Below are positions 1 through 6,489 of a stretch of DNA of 6,489 nucleotides, in pieces; the stretch's first letter is position 1; each line of letters starts with the position of its first letter. The position numbers and the translations under genes were made by a program. The stretch comes from Nitrososphaerota archaeon (GTDB taxonomy: Archaea; Thermoproteota; Nitrososphaeria; Nitrososphaerales; Nitrosopumilaceae). The DNA is taken from positions 1 through 6,489 of the forward strand of contig JACQFM010000046.1 in the NCBI GenBank assembly GCA_016200035.1, in the 5' to 3' direction. The notes beneath the pieces were generated by a model. The model had not been told where the DNA came from. It was given only the letters and a program-made list of their open reading frames with translations, and searched no databases.

Positions 1-2039
1 CCGTATTTACAGAATTTCAGGGTGATCTTACGAATTATTCGGTATTGGATCAAAAAATAATTGATATGGGAGCTGGTCTCGAGAGGTTTGCTTGGCTAAC
101 TATGGGAACTCCTACCGCATATGACTGCTGCTTTGGTCCTATAACAAAGAATTTGATAGAAATGATGGGTGTGGACGCCAAGGTGGACATGTTATCCAGC
201 TATTTTACTGCAGTATCAAAAAATCTGAGAGAATCGAAAGATTTGGTAACTGTGAGAAAAAAAGCCGCAAAAGAAGCTGGAATAGATAACGCGACATTCA
301 ATAAAGTTATAGTTCCTCTTGAAGGGATTTACTTGATAGCAGATCATCTAAGAACTTTGGTATTTGCAATTTCTGACGGAGCATTGCCAAGTAATGTTGG
401 TGGAGGATACAATCTAAGAATGATTTTAAGACGAGTGGTGGCAACAATGGATAGACTTGGCTGGAATTTAGATCTTAAAGAACTCGCAGATATGCATATT
501 GACTACCTAAAGTCAACCTATCCTGAATTAGAGGAAACACGAAATGATGTGAAAACCATAATTGGAATAGAAAGGGAAAGATATACCGAATCAAAAACAA
601 GAATGAAAAGCATTGCAAATGCAATAAAAACTCAAGATAAAAAACTTAGTGTGGATGACCTAATCAGATTGTACGAGTCTGATGGCATTACACCGGACTT
701 CCTTGAGGAGTTGCAAATAATTTCTGAGATTCCATCCACTTTTTATGAAAGATTGTCTGAACTCCATCAGTCAGAAAAGGCAGAAAAAAAAGAGGAATTG
801 TTCCTAGATGGAGTACCTGATACCGACTTGTTATATTATAAAGAAGATCCAAGCGAATTTGATGCTAAAGTGCTCAAAGTAATAAACAAAAAACTTATCG
901 TCTTAGATAGAACTGCTTTTTATCCAAGGGGCGGAGGCCAAGAACCTGACCATGGAAAAATTGGTTCTTTTGATGTCATAGATGTGAATAAGCATGGGAA
1001 CATTGTTGTACATGAGGTCAAAGGAGGAGCCCCGAAGGAAGGAGAGAGGGTTCGATGTACTATAGATGTGCTGCGGCGATATGGAATAACAAGGCATCAC
1101 ACTAGCACGCATGTACTCAACTCTTCATCTAGACACACATTAGGTTCATGGGTATGGCAGCACTCAGCGTTCAAAGAAAAAGATTACGGAAGACTTGACA
1201 TAACTCATCATTCTAACCTATCAGAGGAAGATATCGCAAAGATAGAAGATTTGGCAAACCTGACTATCAGAAGAAACCTGACAATCACCATAAATGAATA
1301 TGAACGGGGTCAAGCAGAACAAAAATTTGGATTTAGAATATACCAAGGCGGAGTAGTTCCAGTAAAATCCGTGAGGATTGTAAACATTGATGGATTTGAT
1401 GTTGAAGCGTGCGGTGGAACGCATGTTAAAAAGACTGGAGAGCTTGGACTTGTAAAGATAACAAAAGCTGAAAGGATACAGGATGGAGTTGTGAGAATGG
1501 AGTTTGTTTCTGGAGATGCTGCAATAAAGTACATTCAGGATCAAGAAAAAAAGATTTCACAAATTGTAAGGACTTTGGGGTCCAGTAGGGAAAAACTCAT
1601 AGAATCGTTTGAAAATGCTATGAAGGATTCCGATTCTTCAAAAAGGAAACTCAAACAAGTAATAAAACGAGTTTCACTATCGGCTGCAAAAACAGCTATT
1701 GGGGAAGCTAAGAATCTAGGAAAAATAAAACTTTACACCACCGTAGATGAAGAGCTTGATGAAGAATTTCACATAGCAGTAGGAGAACAGGCAACCAAGC
1801 TTGATTCATCATTGATATATTGTGCATTGATTTTGAAAGATGATGTCATAAAGGTGATTGTTTTGGCAGGTTCTGAGGCAGCAAAAATTAAGGGAGCTGG
1901 AAGCCTCGTAAAAGATGTTTCAAAAGTACTTGGTGGATCAGGTGGTGGAACGAATATTTTTGCTCAAGGTGGTGGTAAAGAAATTACTAGGATAAAAGAT
2001 GCCCTTCTTCTTGTAGAACAAGCAATTTTGGAAAAGTGA
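1..2039 (+). CDS. alaS: Alanyl-tRNA synthetase, archaeal type (5'-partial)
   Basis: Cytoplasmic class II synthetase that attaches alanine to tRNA-Ala and hydrolyses mischarged Ser- or Gly-tRNA-Ala. The frame is open to the window edge: codons from base 3 read VFTEFQGDLTNYSVLDQK, so the TTG at 45 is internal, not a start. Counting from the codon at base 3, 678 residues are visible. Class II motif 3 (MGAGLER) is at 22-28, followed by the helical tRNA-recognition region. The editing domain opens with TAFYPRGGGQEPDHG near 304 and carries the zinc-binding HTSTH (366-370) and CGGTH (470-474). A C-terminal DHHA1-type domain has Gly-rich GGSGGG and AQGGGK segments from about 644. Archaeal AlaRS is usually about 900 residues, so roughly 220 N-terminal residues with motifs 1 and 2 lie upstream. 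No frameshift or missing editing residue is seen. leuS follows after 4 bases, which suggests cotranscription. Confidence 0.97.
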   Translation, partial: VFTEFQGDLTNYSVLDQKIIDMGAGLERFAWLTMGTPTAYDCCFGPITKNLIEMMGVDAKVDMLSSYFTAVSKNLRESKDLVTVRKKAAKEAGIDNATFNKVIVPLEGIYLIADHLRTLVFAISDGALPSNVGGGYNLRMILRRVVATMDRLGWNLDLKELADMHIDYLKSTYPELEETRNDVKTIIGIERERYTESKTRMKSIANAIKTQDKKLSVDDLIRLYESDGITPDFLEELQIISEIPSTFYERLSELHQSEKAEKKEELFLDGVPDTDLLYYKEDPSEFDAKVLKVINKKLIVLDRTAFYPRGGGQEPDHGKIGSFDVIDVNKHGNIVVHEVKGGAPKEGERVRCTIDVLRRYGITRHHTSTHVLNSSSRHTLGSWVWQHSAFKEKDYGRLDITHHSNLSEEDIAKIEDLANLTIRRNLTITINEYERGQAEQKFGFRIYQGGVVPVKSVRIVNIDGFDVEACGGTHVKKTGELGLVKITKAERIQDGVVRMEFVSGDAAIKYIQDQEKKISQIVRTLGSSREKLIESFENAMKDSDSSKRKLKQVIKRVSLSAAKTAIGEAKNLGKIKLYTTVDEELDEEFHIAVGEQATKLDSSLIYCALILKDDVIKVIVLAGSEAAKIKGAGSLVKDVSKVLGGSGGGTNIFAQGGGKEITRIKDALLLVEQAILEK

Positions 2040-2040
2040 T
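2036..2040 (+). promoter_or_regulatory. Possible weak ribosome binding site for leuS
   Basis: GTGAT ends 3 bases before the GTG start of leuS. It could pair with the ATCAC part of the usual archaeal 16S 3' end (ATCACCTCC), and this short spacing is what that part of a GGAGGTGAT site would have. The element contains the alaS stop TGA, so a ribosome ending alaS would sit over it. Five bases match easily by chance, so this is a suggestion only. Confidence 0.3.
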
Positions 2041-2043
2041 TTT

Positions 2044-4923
2044 GTGATAAATTGGCCTTTAATGGAAGATAAATGGAGGAGAAGATGGCGTGAAGAGAAG
2101 TACTTTGAGTCGGATGTCAGTATTAGAAAAAAATTCTTTGTAACTGTTGCTTACCCATATCCAAATTCTCCTCAACATATAGGTCATGGAAGAACATACA
2201 CGTTAGCAGATGTTCATGCGAGATTTATGCGGATGCGTGGATACAATGTTCTCTTTCCTATGGGATTTCATTATACTGGAACCCCAATTCTTGGGATGGC
2301 AAGAAGGATTCAGGAGAATGACAAGGATCTAATCGAAGCTTTCCGAACGCTTTACAAAGTGCCAGTGCAAAACATTAAGGAGTTTTCAGAGCCTGTCAAA
2401 ATTGCAGATTATTTTCATCAAGAGATCAAGGCAGGCATGATAGAGATGGGATTTTCAATAGATTGGAGACGGGAATTCACAACTATCGATCCTGAATACA
2501 ACAAATTCATAGAATGGCAATTTCGAAAATTAAGAAGTAAGAATCTTGTCAAACAAGGATCTCATCCTGTTGGATGGTGCCCAAAGGATCAGAATCCAGT
2601 GTCGCAACATGACACATTGGGTGATGTAGAACCAAACTTTACTGAGTACGTTCTAGTCAAATTCAGACTTGAAAACTACATACTGGCTACTGCGACTCTA
2701 AGACCAGAAACCATATTTGGTGTAACTAATCTTTGGGTGAATGCGGATACCGTATACAAAAAAGCTAAAGTTAATGGCGAAGATTGGATCTTAAGTCCAG
2801 AATGCGCTAGGAAACTGGAATTTTTGGACAAAAAGGTAAGTCTTCTTGGAGAAATAAAAGGCTCAGAACTTGCTGGCAAAAAAGTAAGAGTTCCTCAAAC
2901 ACACAAAGAAGTGACAATATTTCCGGCAAGCTTCGTAAAGAGCGAAAATGGCACAGGAATAGTAATGTCAGTTCCCGCTCATGCTCCCTTCGATTACCAA
3001 GCATTGGAAGATATTAAGAAAGGTATTAACAAGATTGACCAAAATCTTCTCAACGCAGCAAAATCAATCAATCCTATATCAATCATCGAAACGAATGGTT
3101 ACGGAGAGGTCCCCGCAAAGGATGTTATTCAAAAATTCAAAATACAAGACCAAAACAGCCCGTATCTGGAAGAAGCGACAAAAGAACTCTACAGTAAGGA
3201 GTTTTATGCAGGTAGGCTAAAGGACAACACCGGTCAGTTTGCAGGGAAAATGGTGGCAGAGGCAAAGGAAGAGGTAAAAAATTGGATTTTGCAAAACAAA
3301 GATGCCGACGTACTATTCGAATTGAATGATGCACCAATTAGATGCAGATGTGGCACTGAATGTGTTGTAAAAATACTGAATGATCAGTGGTTTTTAGATT
3401 ATTCTAGTAAAAAATGGAAAGAGGAAGCTCATACTTGGATCAATGAAATGAAGATCTTACCAGACGAAATACGCAATGAATTCAATTATGTTATAGACTG
3501 GCTCCGTGAAAGGGCATGCGCTAGACAACATGGTTTAGGGACAAAACTCCCCTGGGACAAGGACTGGATAGTTGAAAGTTTGTCAGACTCGGTAATTTAT
3601 ATGGCATATTATATCCTTGCAAAATACGTAAACAAAAAACAAATCACCGCGGAAAATCTTAATGATGATTTTTTTGAGTATGTATTCTTAGGTAAAGGAG
3701 ATAAAAATAAGATTTCTCATGAGTGCAAAGTTGACAAAGAACTTTTAGAAATCATTAGGGAGGAATTTGAATATTTTTATCCTGTGAATGCAAGACATTC
3801 GGGACGTGACCTCGTTCCAAATCATTTGACTTTTTTTGTATTCAATCACATAGCTATCTTTCCTAAAAAGTACTGGCCAGAGGAAATAGTAGTCAATGGT
3901 TCTGTTCTAATGGAGGGAGCAAAGATGTCAAAATCTATGGGAAATATTATACCTCTTCGAGATGCAATACAAACCTATGGAGCTGACCCTATCAGACTTG
4001 CGATCTTAATTTCCGCTGAGCTCTTGCAAGATGCGGATTTTAATCTAGATGCAGTTAAAGGAATTAGAAATAAACTAGAAATTATTTTAGAAGGCTGTTC
4101 AAAATACAAGCAGAAAGAAACTACCACTGTTCAACAAGAAGATAGATGGTTAGAAAGTAGATTAGAGCAAATTGTTTGTGAAACTACTTTAGCTATGGAG
4201 AAAATGAGGGTGAGAGAAGCGTTACATAAGATTTTGTATGAGATTGATTCTGATATTCAATGGTACTTAAAGAGAATTGAAGCAAAGAATAGAACAGATG
4301 TTGAAGGTATACTTCACGATGTTTTATCAAAAAGAGTTACTATGCTTTCACCTTTTGCACCACATGTAGCAGAAGAGATGTGGGAAAAACTTGGAAATGA
4401 TGGAACTGCGTCAAGATCATCATGGCCAGTAATTACCGAAACTAAAATTGATCCCATATCACTACAATCAGAAAATCTTCTAAAATCAACACTTGAGGAT
4501 ATTAAGAACATATTAAAGGTGACCAAAATTACGCCAACAAAAATCATTCTATATACAGCAGACCCATGGAAAATGAAAGCGTATGAGAAAATACTCAAGA
4601 ATGTGACTAAAGGGGAGACGAAAATAGGAGTCCTCATAAAATTGTTAATTGAAGATAAGGAAACGGCTTTTGTAAAAAATGATCCAGATTTTGTTAAAAA
4701 AATCGTTAATGATATTCTTTCAGAACCCATAGAATTAAGAGAGTTAAAGGAGAAAATGTTTCATATTGACGAAAAGAAGGTATTAACAGAATTATCTTCT
4801 CTAGTGCAAAAAGACTTGGGTGTCAATTTGCAAGTATTCTCAGAATCTGATCCTCAAAGATCTGATCCAAAAAATAGAGCCAGATCTGCAAGGCCATTCA
4901 AACCTGCCATATTTATTGAATGA
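2044..4923 (+). CDS. leuS: Leucyl-tRNA synthetase, archaeal/eukaryotic type
   Basis: Cytoplasmic class I synthetase that charges tRNA-Leu and edits wrongly attached Ile, Val and related amino acids. At 959 residues it has the usual archaeal length. An exact HIGH is at 45-48 and an exact KMSKS at 627-631. The CP1 editing domain shows the threonine-rich TLRPET (218-223) and GTGIVMSVPAHAPFDY (303-318), whose Asp317 matches the conserved Asp that fixes the substrate amino group. A possible zinc knuckle, CRCGTEC, is at 434-440, and ACARQHGLGTKLPW follows. The anticodon-binding helical domain includes LSPFAPHVAEEMW (768-780). The C-terminal domain, which in archaea contacts the long variable arm of tRNA-Leu, ends in PFKPAIFIE. 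GTG at 2044 is the first start codon after the in-frame TAG at 2014, and INWPLMEDKW fits the family N-terminus. ATG at 2062 is the alternative start. It is probably cotranscribed with alaS. Confidence 0.97.
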   Translation: MINWPLMEDKWRRRWREEKYFESDVSIRKKFFVTVAYPYPNSPQHIGHGRTYTLADVHARFMRMRGYNVLFPMGFHYTGTPILGMARRIQENDKDLIEAFRTLYKVPVQNIKEFSEPVKIADYFHQEIKAGMIEMGFSIDWRREFTTIDPEYNKFIEWQFRKLRSKNLVKQGSHPVGWCPKDQNPVSQHDTLGDVEPNFTEYVLVKFRLENYILATATLRPETIFGVTNLWVNADTVYKKAKVNGEDWILSPECARKLEFLDKKVSLLGEIKGSELAGKKVRVPQTHKEVTIFPASFVKSENGTGIVMSVPAHAPFDYQALEDIKKGINKIDQNLLNAAKSINPISIIETNGYGEVPAKDVIQKFKIQDQNSPYLEEATKELYSKEFYAGRLKDNTGQFAGKMVAEAKEEVKNWILQNKDADVLFELNDAPIRCRCGTECVVKILNDQWFLDYSSKKWKEEAHTWINEMKILPDEIRNEFNYVIDWLRERACARQHGLGTKLPWDKDWIVESLSDSVIYMAYYILAKYVNKKQITAENLNDDFFEYVFLGKGDKNKISHECKVDKELLEIIREEFEYFYPVNARHSGRDLVPNHLTFFVFNHIAIFPKKYWPEEIVVNGSVLMEGAKMSKSMGNIIPLRDAIQTYGADPIRLAILISAELLQDADFNLDAVKGIRNKLEIILEGCSKYKQKETTTVQQEDRWLESRLEQIVCETTLAMEKMRVREALHKILYEIDSDIQWYLKRIEAKNRTDVEGILHDVLSKRVTMLSPFAPHVAEEMWEKLGNDGTASRSSWPVITETKIDPISLQSENLLKSTLEDIKNILKVTKITPTKIILYTADPWKMKAYEKILKNVTKGETKIGVLIKLLIEDKETAFVKNDPDFVKKIVNDILSEPIELRELKEKMFHIDEKKVLTELSSLVQKDLGVNLQVFSESDPQRSDPKNRARSARPFKPAIFIE

Positions 4924-4936
4924 TTTGTGAATCTCT

Positions 4937-4973
4937 TAACATATTATATGCTGTCAAATATTATACTATGTTA
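4937..4973. repeat. Imperfect AT-rich inverted repeat between leuS and the reductase gene
   Basis: The arm 4937-4948 (TAACATATTATA) pairs with 4962-4973 (TATACTATGTTA) at 11 of 12 positions, with a 13-base loop. The mismatch is T4944 against C4966. The left arm also holds a smaller perfect palindrome, CATAT-T-ATATG (4940-4950). It lies just after the leuS stop and about 45 bases before the reductase start. It could be an operator upstream of the reductase promoter or a weak RNA hairpin at the leuS 3' end. No T-run follows it closely, so a classic terminator is not supported. In such AT-rich DNA chance pairing is a real alternative. Confidence 0.35.
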
Positions 4974-4986
4974 TAATCACACATCC

Positions 4987-4994
4987 TTTTATTA
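4987..4994 (+). promoter_or_regulatory. Candidate archaeal TATA box for the reductase gene
   Basis: TTTTATTA is centred about 27 bases before the TTG start at 5018. That is the distance expected if transcription begins at or next to the start codon, giving a leaderless mRNA, which is common in archaea. The lack of a good Shine-Dalgarno sequence agrees with this. The CC pair just before it (4985-4986) is not the purine-rich BRE expected upstream of a TATA box, which weakens the call. Other AT-rich candidates lie further upstream, for example TTATAATC at 4971-4978, and would imply a short leader. Confidence 0.35.
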
Positions 4995-5017
4995 GGTAAT
5001 TTTAGAAGATGATTTAA

Positions 5018-6025
5018 TTGAAAATAGCGATAGTAGGAATCGGAGTTGCCGGCGGATATCTTCTATCTAGACTAAAAAAGGAACACGAAGTTGTAGGATT
5101 TGAAAGATCTTCACAAGAAGCTCATGATTCTATATGTGCGTGGGGTACCACAAAGGGTCCAATGCAAAAATTTGCAGAAAAGTGTGAGCTTGATTTTAAT
5201 TATTATGTCACACATGATGGAAAAAACATGTACATCGACATGAATTCTGAAAGATTTAACATAAAACTGATGGGCCTGTGTACCTATGACAAAATACAAC
5301 TTATCAAAGATATGGCCAAAGGATGCAAGATACACTATAACACTACTCCAAAGATTGAGGATTTGAATTCCGAATTCGATCTAATTGTAGACGCTACAGG
5401 TTTTTACAGATCTTATCTTCCAAAACCTGAAAGAGATTTTTACCTTCCCACCTATCAGTATAAGATAGAATACGAGGACCATGTCCCCTTTGATGATTTC
5501 TATCTAAAACCGTTTTCTTCTATTAGTGGATATTTTTGGTACTTTCCATTAGGTAAGAAATATGCGCACATAGGAGCAGGGGACAAAAATAAAAAACATG
5601 TGGAAGAGACAAATGCTTTCTTAAAAAAGCATGGTGGAAAAATAATTAAAACAGTAGGGCGGCCCATTAGGCTTGCCACACCGGATATGTGCGAACCTTT
5701 TTACCATGGAAAGGTCGTTGGAGTTGGAGAATCCATTGGTACTGTTTATCCACTTTTAGGCGAAGGAATTATACCAAGCATGACCTGTGCCGATATCTTT
5801 ATCGAGAATCTTGGTAAAAATGAAAGGTACAGGGAACAGGTACTTAGGAAATTTTCTATTTATTCCAAAGTTCTGGCGTTTGTAAGAAATAAGATGGATT
5901 CAAAGTTTGACATGCTAAAGCATTTTGCGGATCTTTTGGCTATCTATATGTATATGAAAAAAAATGAAAAAAGATTTGGAATGGAAATTCACATAGGCGA
6001 TATGCTAAAAGTTGCTAGAGCTTAA
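5018..6025 (+). CDS. FAD-dependent oxidoreductase, geranylgeranyl reductase family (short form)
   Basis: Probable flavoprotein that hydrogenates isoprenoid chains. Family members saturate archaeal ether lipids, geranylgeranyl diphosphate or the menaquinone side chain; which one applies here is not visible. The N-terminal FAD-binding fold has GIGVAGG (7-13) and the ribose-binding Glu29 at the end of the second strand (VVGFE). Cys40 with Gly43 (CAWG) resembles the Cys-Gly site of this family. DATG is at 125-128. The family signature YxWxFP with GxG eight residues on is present at 172-188 (YFWYFP...GAG). The late FAD motif reads GESIGTVYPLLGEGI (237-251), with Glu where Asp is usual. At 335 residues it is shorter than typical members (about 390-450), mostly ahead of the GES motif. 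The TTG start is well supported: an in-frame TAA (5015-5017) directly precedes it, and the beta1-GxGxxG fold begins at once. Related flavin monooxygenases are a less likely alternative. Confidence 0.85.
   Translation: MKIAIVGIGVAGGYLLSRLKKEHEVVGFERSSQEAHDSICAWGTTKGPMQKFAEKCELDFNYYVTHDGKNMYIDMNSERFNIKLMGLCTYDKIQLIKDMAKGCKIHYNTTPKIEDLNSEFDLIVDATGFYRSYLPKPERDFYLPTYQYKIEYEDHVPFDDFYLKPFSSISGYFWYFPLGKKYAHIGAGDKNKKHVEETNAFLKKHGGKIIKTVGRPIRLATPDMCEPFYHGKVVGVGESIGTVYPLLGEGIIPSMTCADIFIENLGKNERYREQVLRKFSIYSKVLAFVRNKMDSKFDMLKHFADLLAIYMYMKKNEKRFGMEIHIGDMLKVARA
5957..5972 (-). terminator. Possible T-tract terminator for the ykgJ-like gene
   Basis: Read on the minus strand, bases 5972 to 5957 are T6-CA-T8, starting about 50 bases after the stop of the ykgJ-like gene. 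Archaeal RNA polymerases often terminate at T-rich runs without a hairpin, so this is a reasonable end point for that transcript. On the plus strand the same bases are Lys/Asn/Glu codons (KKNEK) in the reductase, and this alone could explain the run. Confidence 0.35.
6022..6025. other. Shared TTAA: overlapping stop codons of two convergent genes
   Basis: The palindrome TTAA contains both stop codons: TAA at 6023-6025 for the plus-strand reductase, and TAA read from 6024 to 6022 on the minus strand for the ykgJ-like gene. The coding regions therefore overlap by 4 bases tail to tail. No intergenic space is left, so each transcript must end inside the other gene. Confidence 0.9.
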
Positions 6026-6489
6026 AATCCAATGGTGACAAATCCAAAGTTTTCACGCGTTGTCCTGTTTGAACTCATATTATAGTCATAAATTATTTTT
6101 GAATATTCGAGAAGGATTTCTTTCATTGTGTCTATAGACTTTGAGAGATAGAAGCCGGGACAATCACCTGTGAATTGAAAAGTTGCATGTACTCTTGCTC
6201 TACCCCTTTCATTTTCCAGCCAAGAAGAAAATGGATATAGAAAACAAACTCCAGGTCTGGCCGGATGAAGGCCGCAATACCCTTTTTCATCCAGAAATCT
6301 GCATGATATATGGGTGCCGTCTTCTTCTATCGACTCGCCCTTTTTTCGTTTCAGATTAATCATGGTCATTGTTGTGGTTGAATTTCCCGAAGAACCCTTT
6401 TCCTGCCACGTAGCAATGTTGGTTTCATTTTTTATAAAATCGGAGACTTTTTGATATTTCAAGCGTGTGCTAATTGTCACTAGATCATC
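6022..6489 (-). CDS. YkgJ-family Cys-rich putative metal-binding protein (5'-partial)
   Basis: Resembles the YkgJ family (Pfam PF03692, putative zinc- or iron-chelating proteins), whose biochemical role is mostly unknown. Numbering from the GTG at 6480, the diagnostic stretch is C60-RFL, C69-GLHPARPGVC79, FLYPF and GDC107PG, which matches the family pattern CxFL...C...RPxxC..YPF...CPG. LKRK at 43-46 precedes it, as the ...L+RK.. segment does in relatives. The Cys cluster that normally opens the family (CxxCxxCC type) is not in view. The frame stays open past 6480 to the window edge (codons for Asp, Asp, Leu), and VTIST resembles the part that follows that cluster. The GTG at 6480 is therefore probably not the real start. 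At least 155 residues are visible. There is no signal peptide or membrane segment in this part, so the protein is probably cytoplasmic. It converges on the reductase gene, so shared regulation is not implied. Confidence 0.82.
   Translation of the reverse strand, partial: DDLVTISTRLKYQKVSDFIKNETNIATWQEKGSSGNSTTTMTMINLKRKKGESIEEDGTHISCRFLDEKGYCGLHPARPGVCFLYPFSSWLENERGRARVHATFQFTGDCPGFYLSKSIDTMKEILLEYSKIIYDYNMSSNRTTRENFGFVTIGF

Noticed and set aside
45..47. TTG as a start codon for the first gene
   Set aside because: The frame is open to base 3 and the upstream codons read as normal AlaRS sequence just before motif 3, so this is an internal leucine codon.
1221..1544. Minus-strand open frames opposite the AlaRS editing domain (also 903-1112 and 1310-1534)
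   Set aside because: They lie fully antisense to a well-supported gene, have no recognisable motifs, and two of them overlap each other in different frames.
2676..3337. Short open frames within leuS on both strands (2676-2879, 2807-3004, 2981-3220, 3137-3337)
   Set aside because: They are out of frame with or antisense to conserved LeuRS sequence and show low-complexity or random composition.
4314..4730. 138-codon minus-strand open frame opposite the LeuRS C-terminal half
   Set aside because: It is hydrophobic in places but mirrors the Lys/Glu-rich coding strand; there is no start-site context or family motif, and it is antisense to conserved sequence.
5111..5335. 74-codon minus-strand open frame inside the reductase gene
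   Set aside because: It is antisense to the FAD-binding part of the reductase and has no motif of its own.
6341..6346. T6 run on the plus strand as a terminator
   Set aside because: It lies more than 300 bases past the reductase stop and corresponds to Lys/Arg codons (KRKK) of the ykgJ-like gene.
1..6489. A tRNA or small RNA gene, mobile element, CRISPR array or defence system
   Set aside because: Almost all bases are accounted for by four protein genes, and the only gap is 94 bases without a tRNA-like fold, terminal repeats or spaced repeats.

Overview
This AT-rich window carries four tightly packed genes and looks archaeal, most likely from the Nitrososphaeria (Thaumarchaeota). Supporting signs are the archaeal-type alanyl- and leucyl-tRNA synthetases, the LeuRS C-terminal ending in PFKPAIFIE, a geranylgeranyl-reductase-family flavoprotein (a family typical of archaeal isoprenoid lipid metabolism), GTG and TTG start codons, and weak or absent Shine-Dalgarno sequences. 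The genus cannot be fixed from this sequence alone.

Layout. Bases 1-2039 (+) hold the C-terminal three quarters of alanyl-tRNA synthetase, cut by the left window edge. Four bases later leuS (2044-4923, +) starts at GTG, so the two synthetase genes form a probable operon. A 94-base AT-rich gap (4924-5017) follows, with an imperfect hairpin and a TATA-like element. Then comes a short FAD-dependent reductase of the geranylgeranyl reductase family (5018-6025, +), starting at TTG. Its stop codon shares the palindrome TTAA with the stop of a convergent minus-strand gene (6022-6489, -), a YkgJ-type Cys-rich protein whose N-terminus lies beyond the right edge.

How the genes relate. AlaRS and LeuRS are housekeeping enzymes that charge tRNA and hydrolyse mischarged products, and both keep their editing domains here. 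The flavoprotein probably saturates isoprenoid chains, of ether lipids or possibly of the menaquinone side chain, but its substrate cannot be read from the sequence. The YkgJ-like protein probably binds a metal; its role is unknown. There is no intergenic space between the last two genes for terminators. A T6-CA-T8 tract on the minus strand, inside the reductase gene, could end the ykgJ-like transcript.

I found no RNA genes, mobile elements, CRISPR arrays or convincing novel multi-gene system. The points of most interest are the atypical reductase (short, GE in place of GD), the gene-end arrangement and the hairpin upstream of the reductase.
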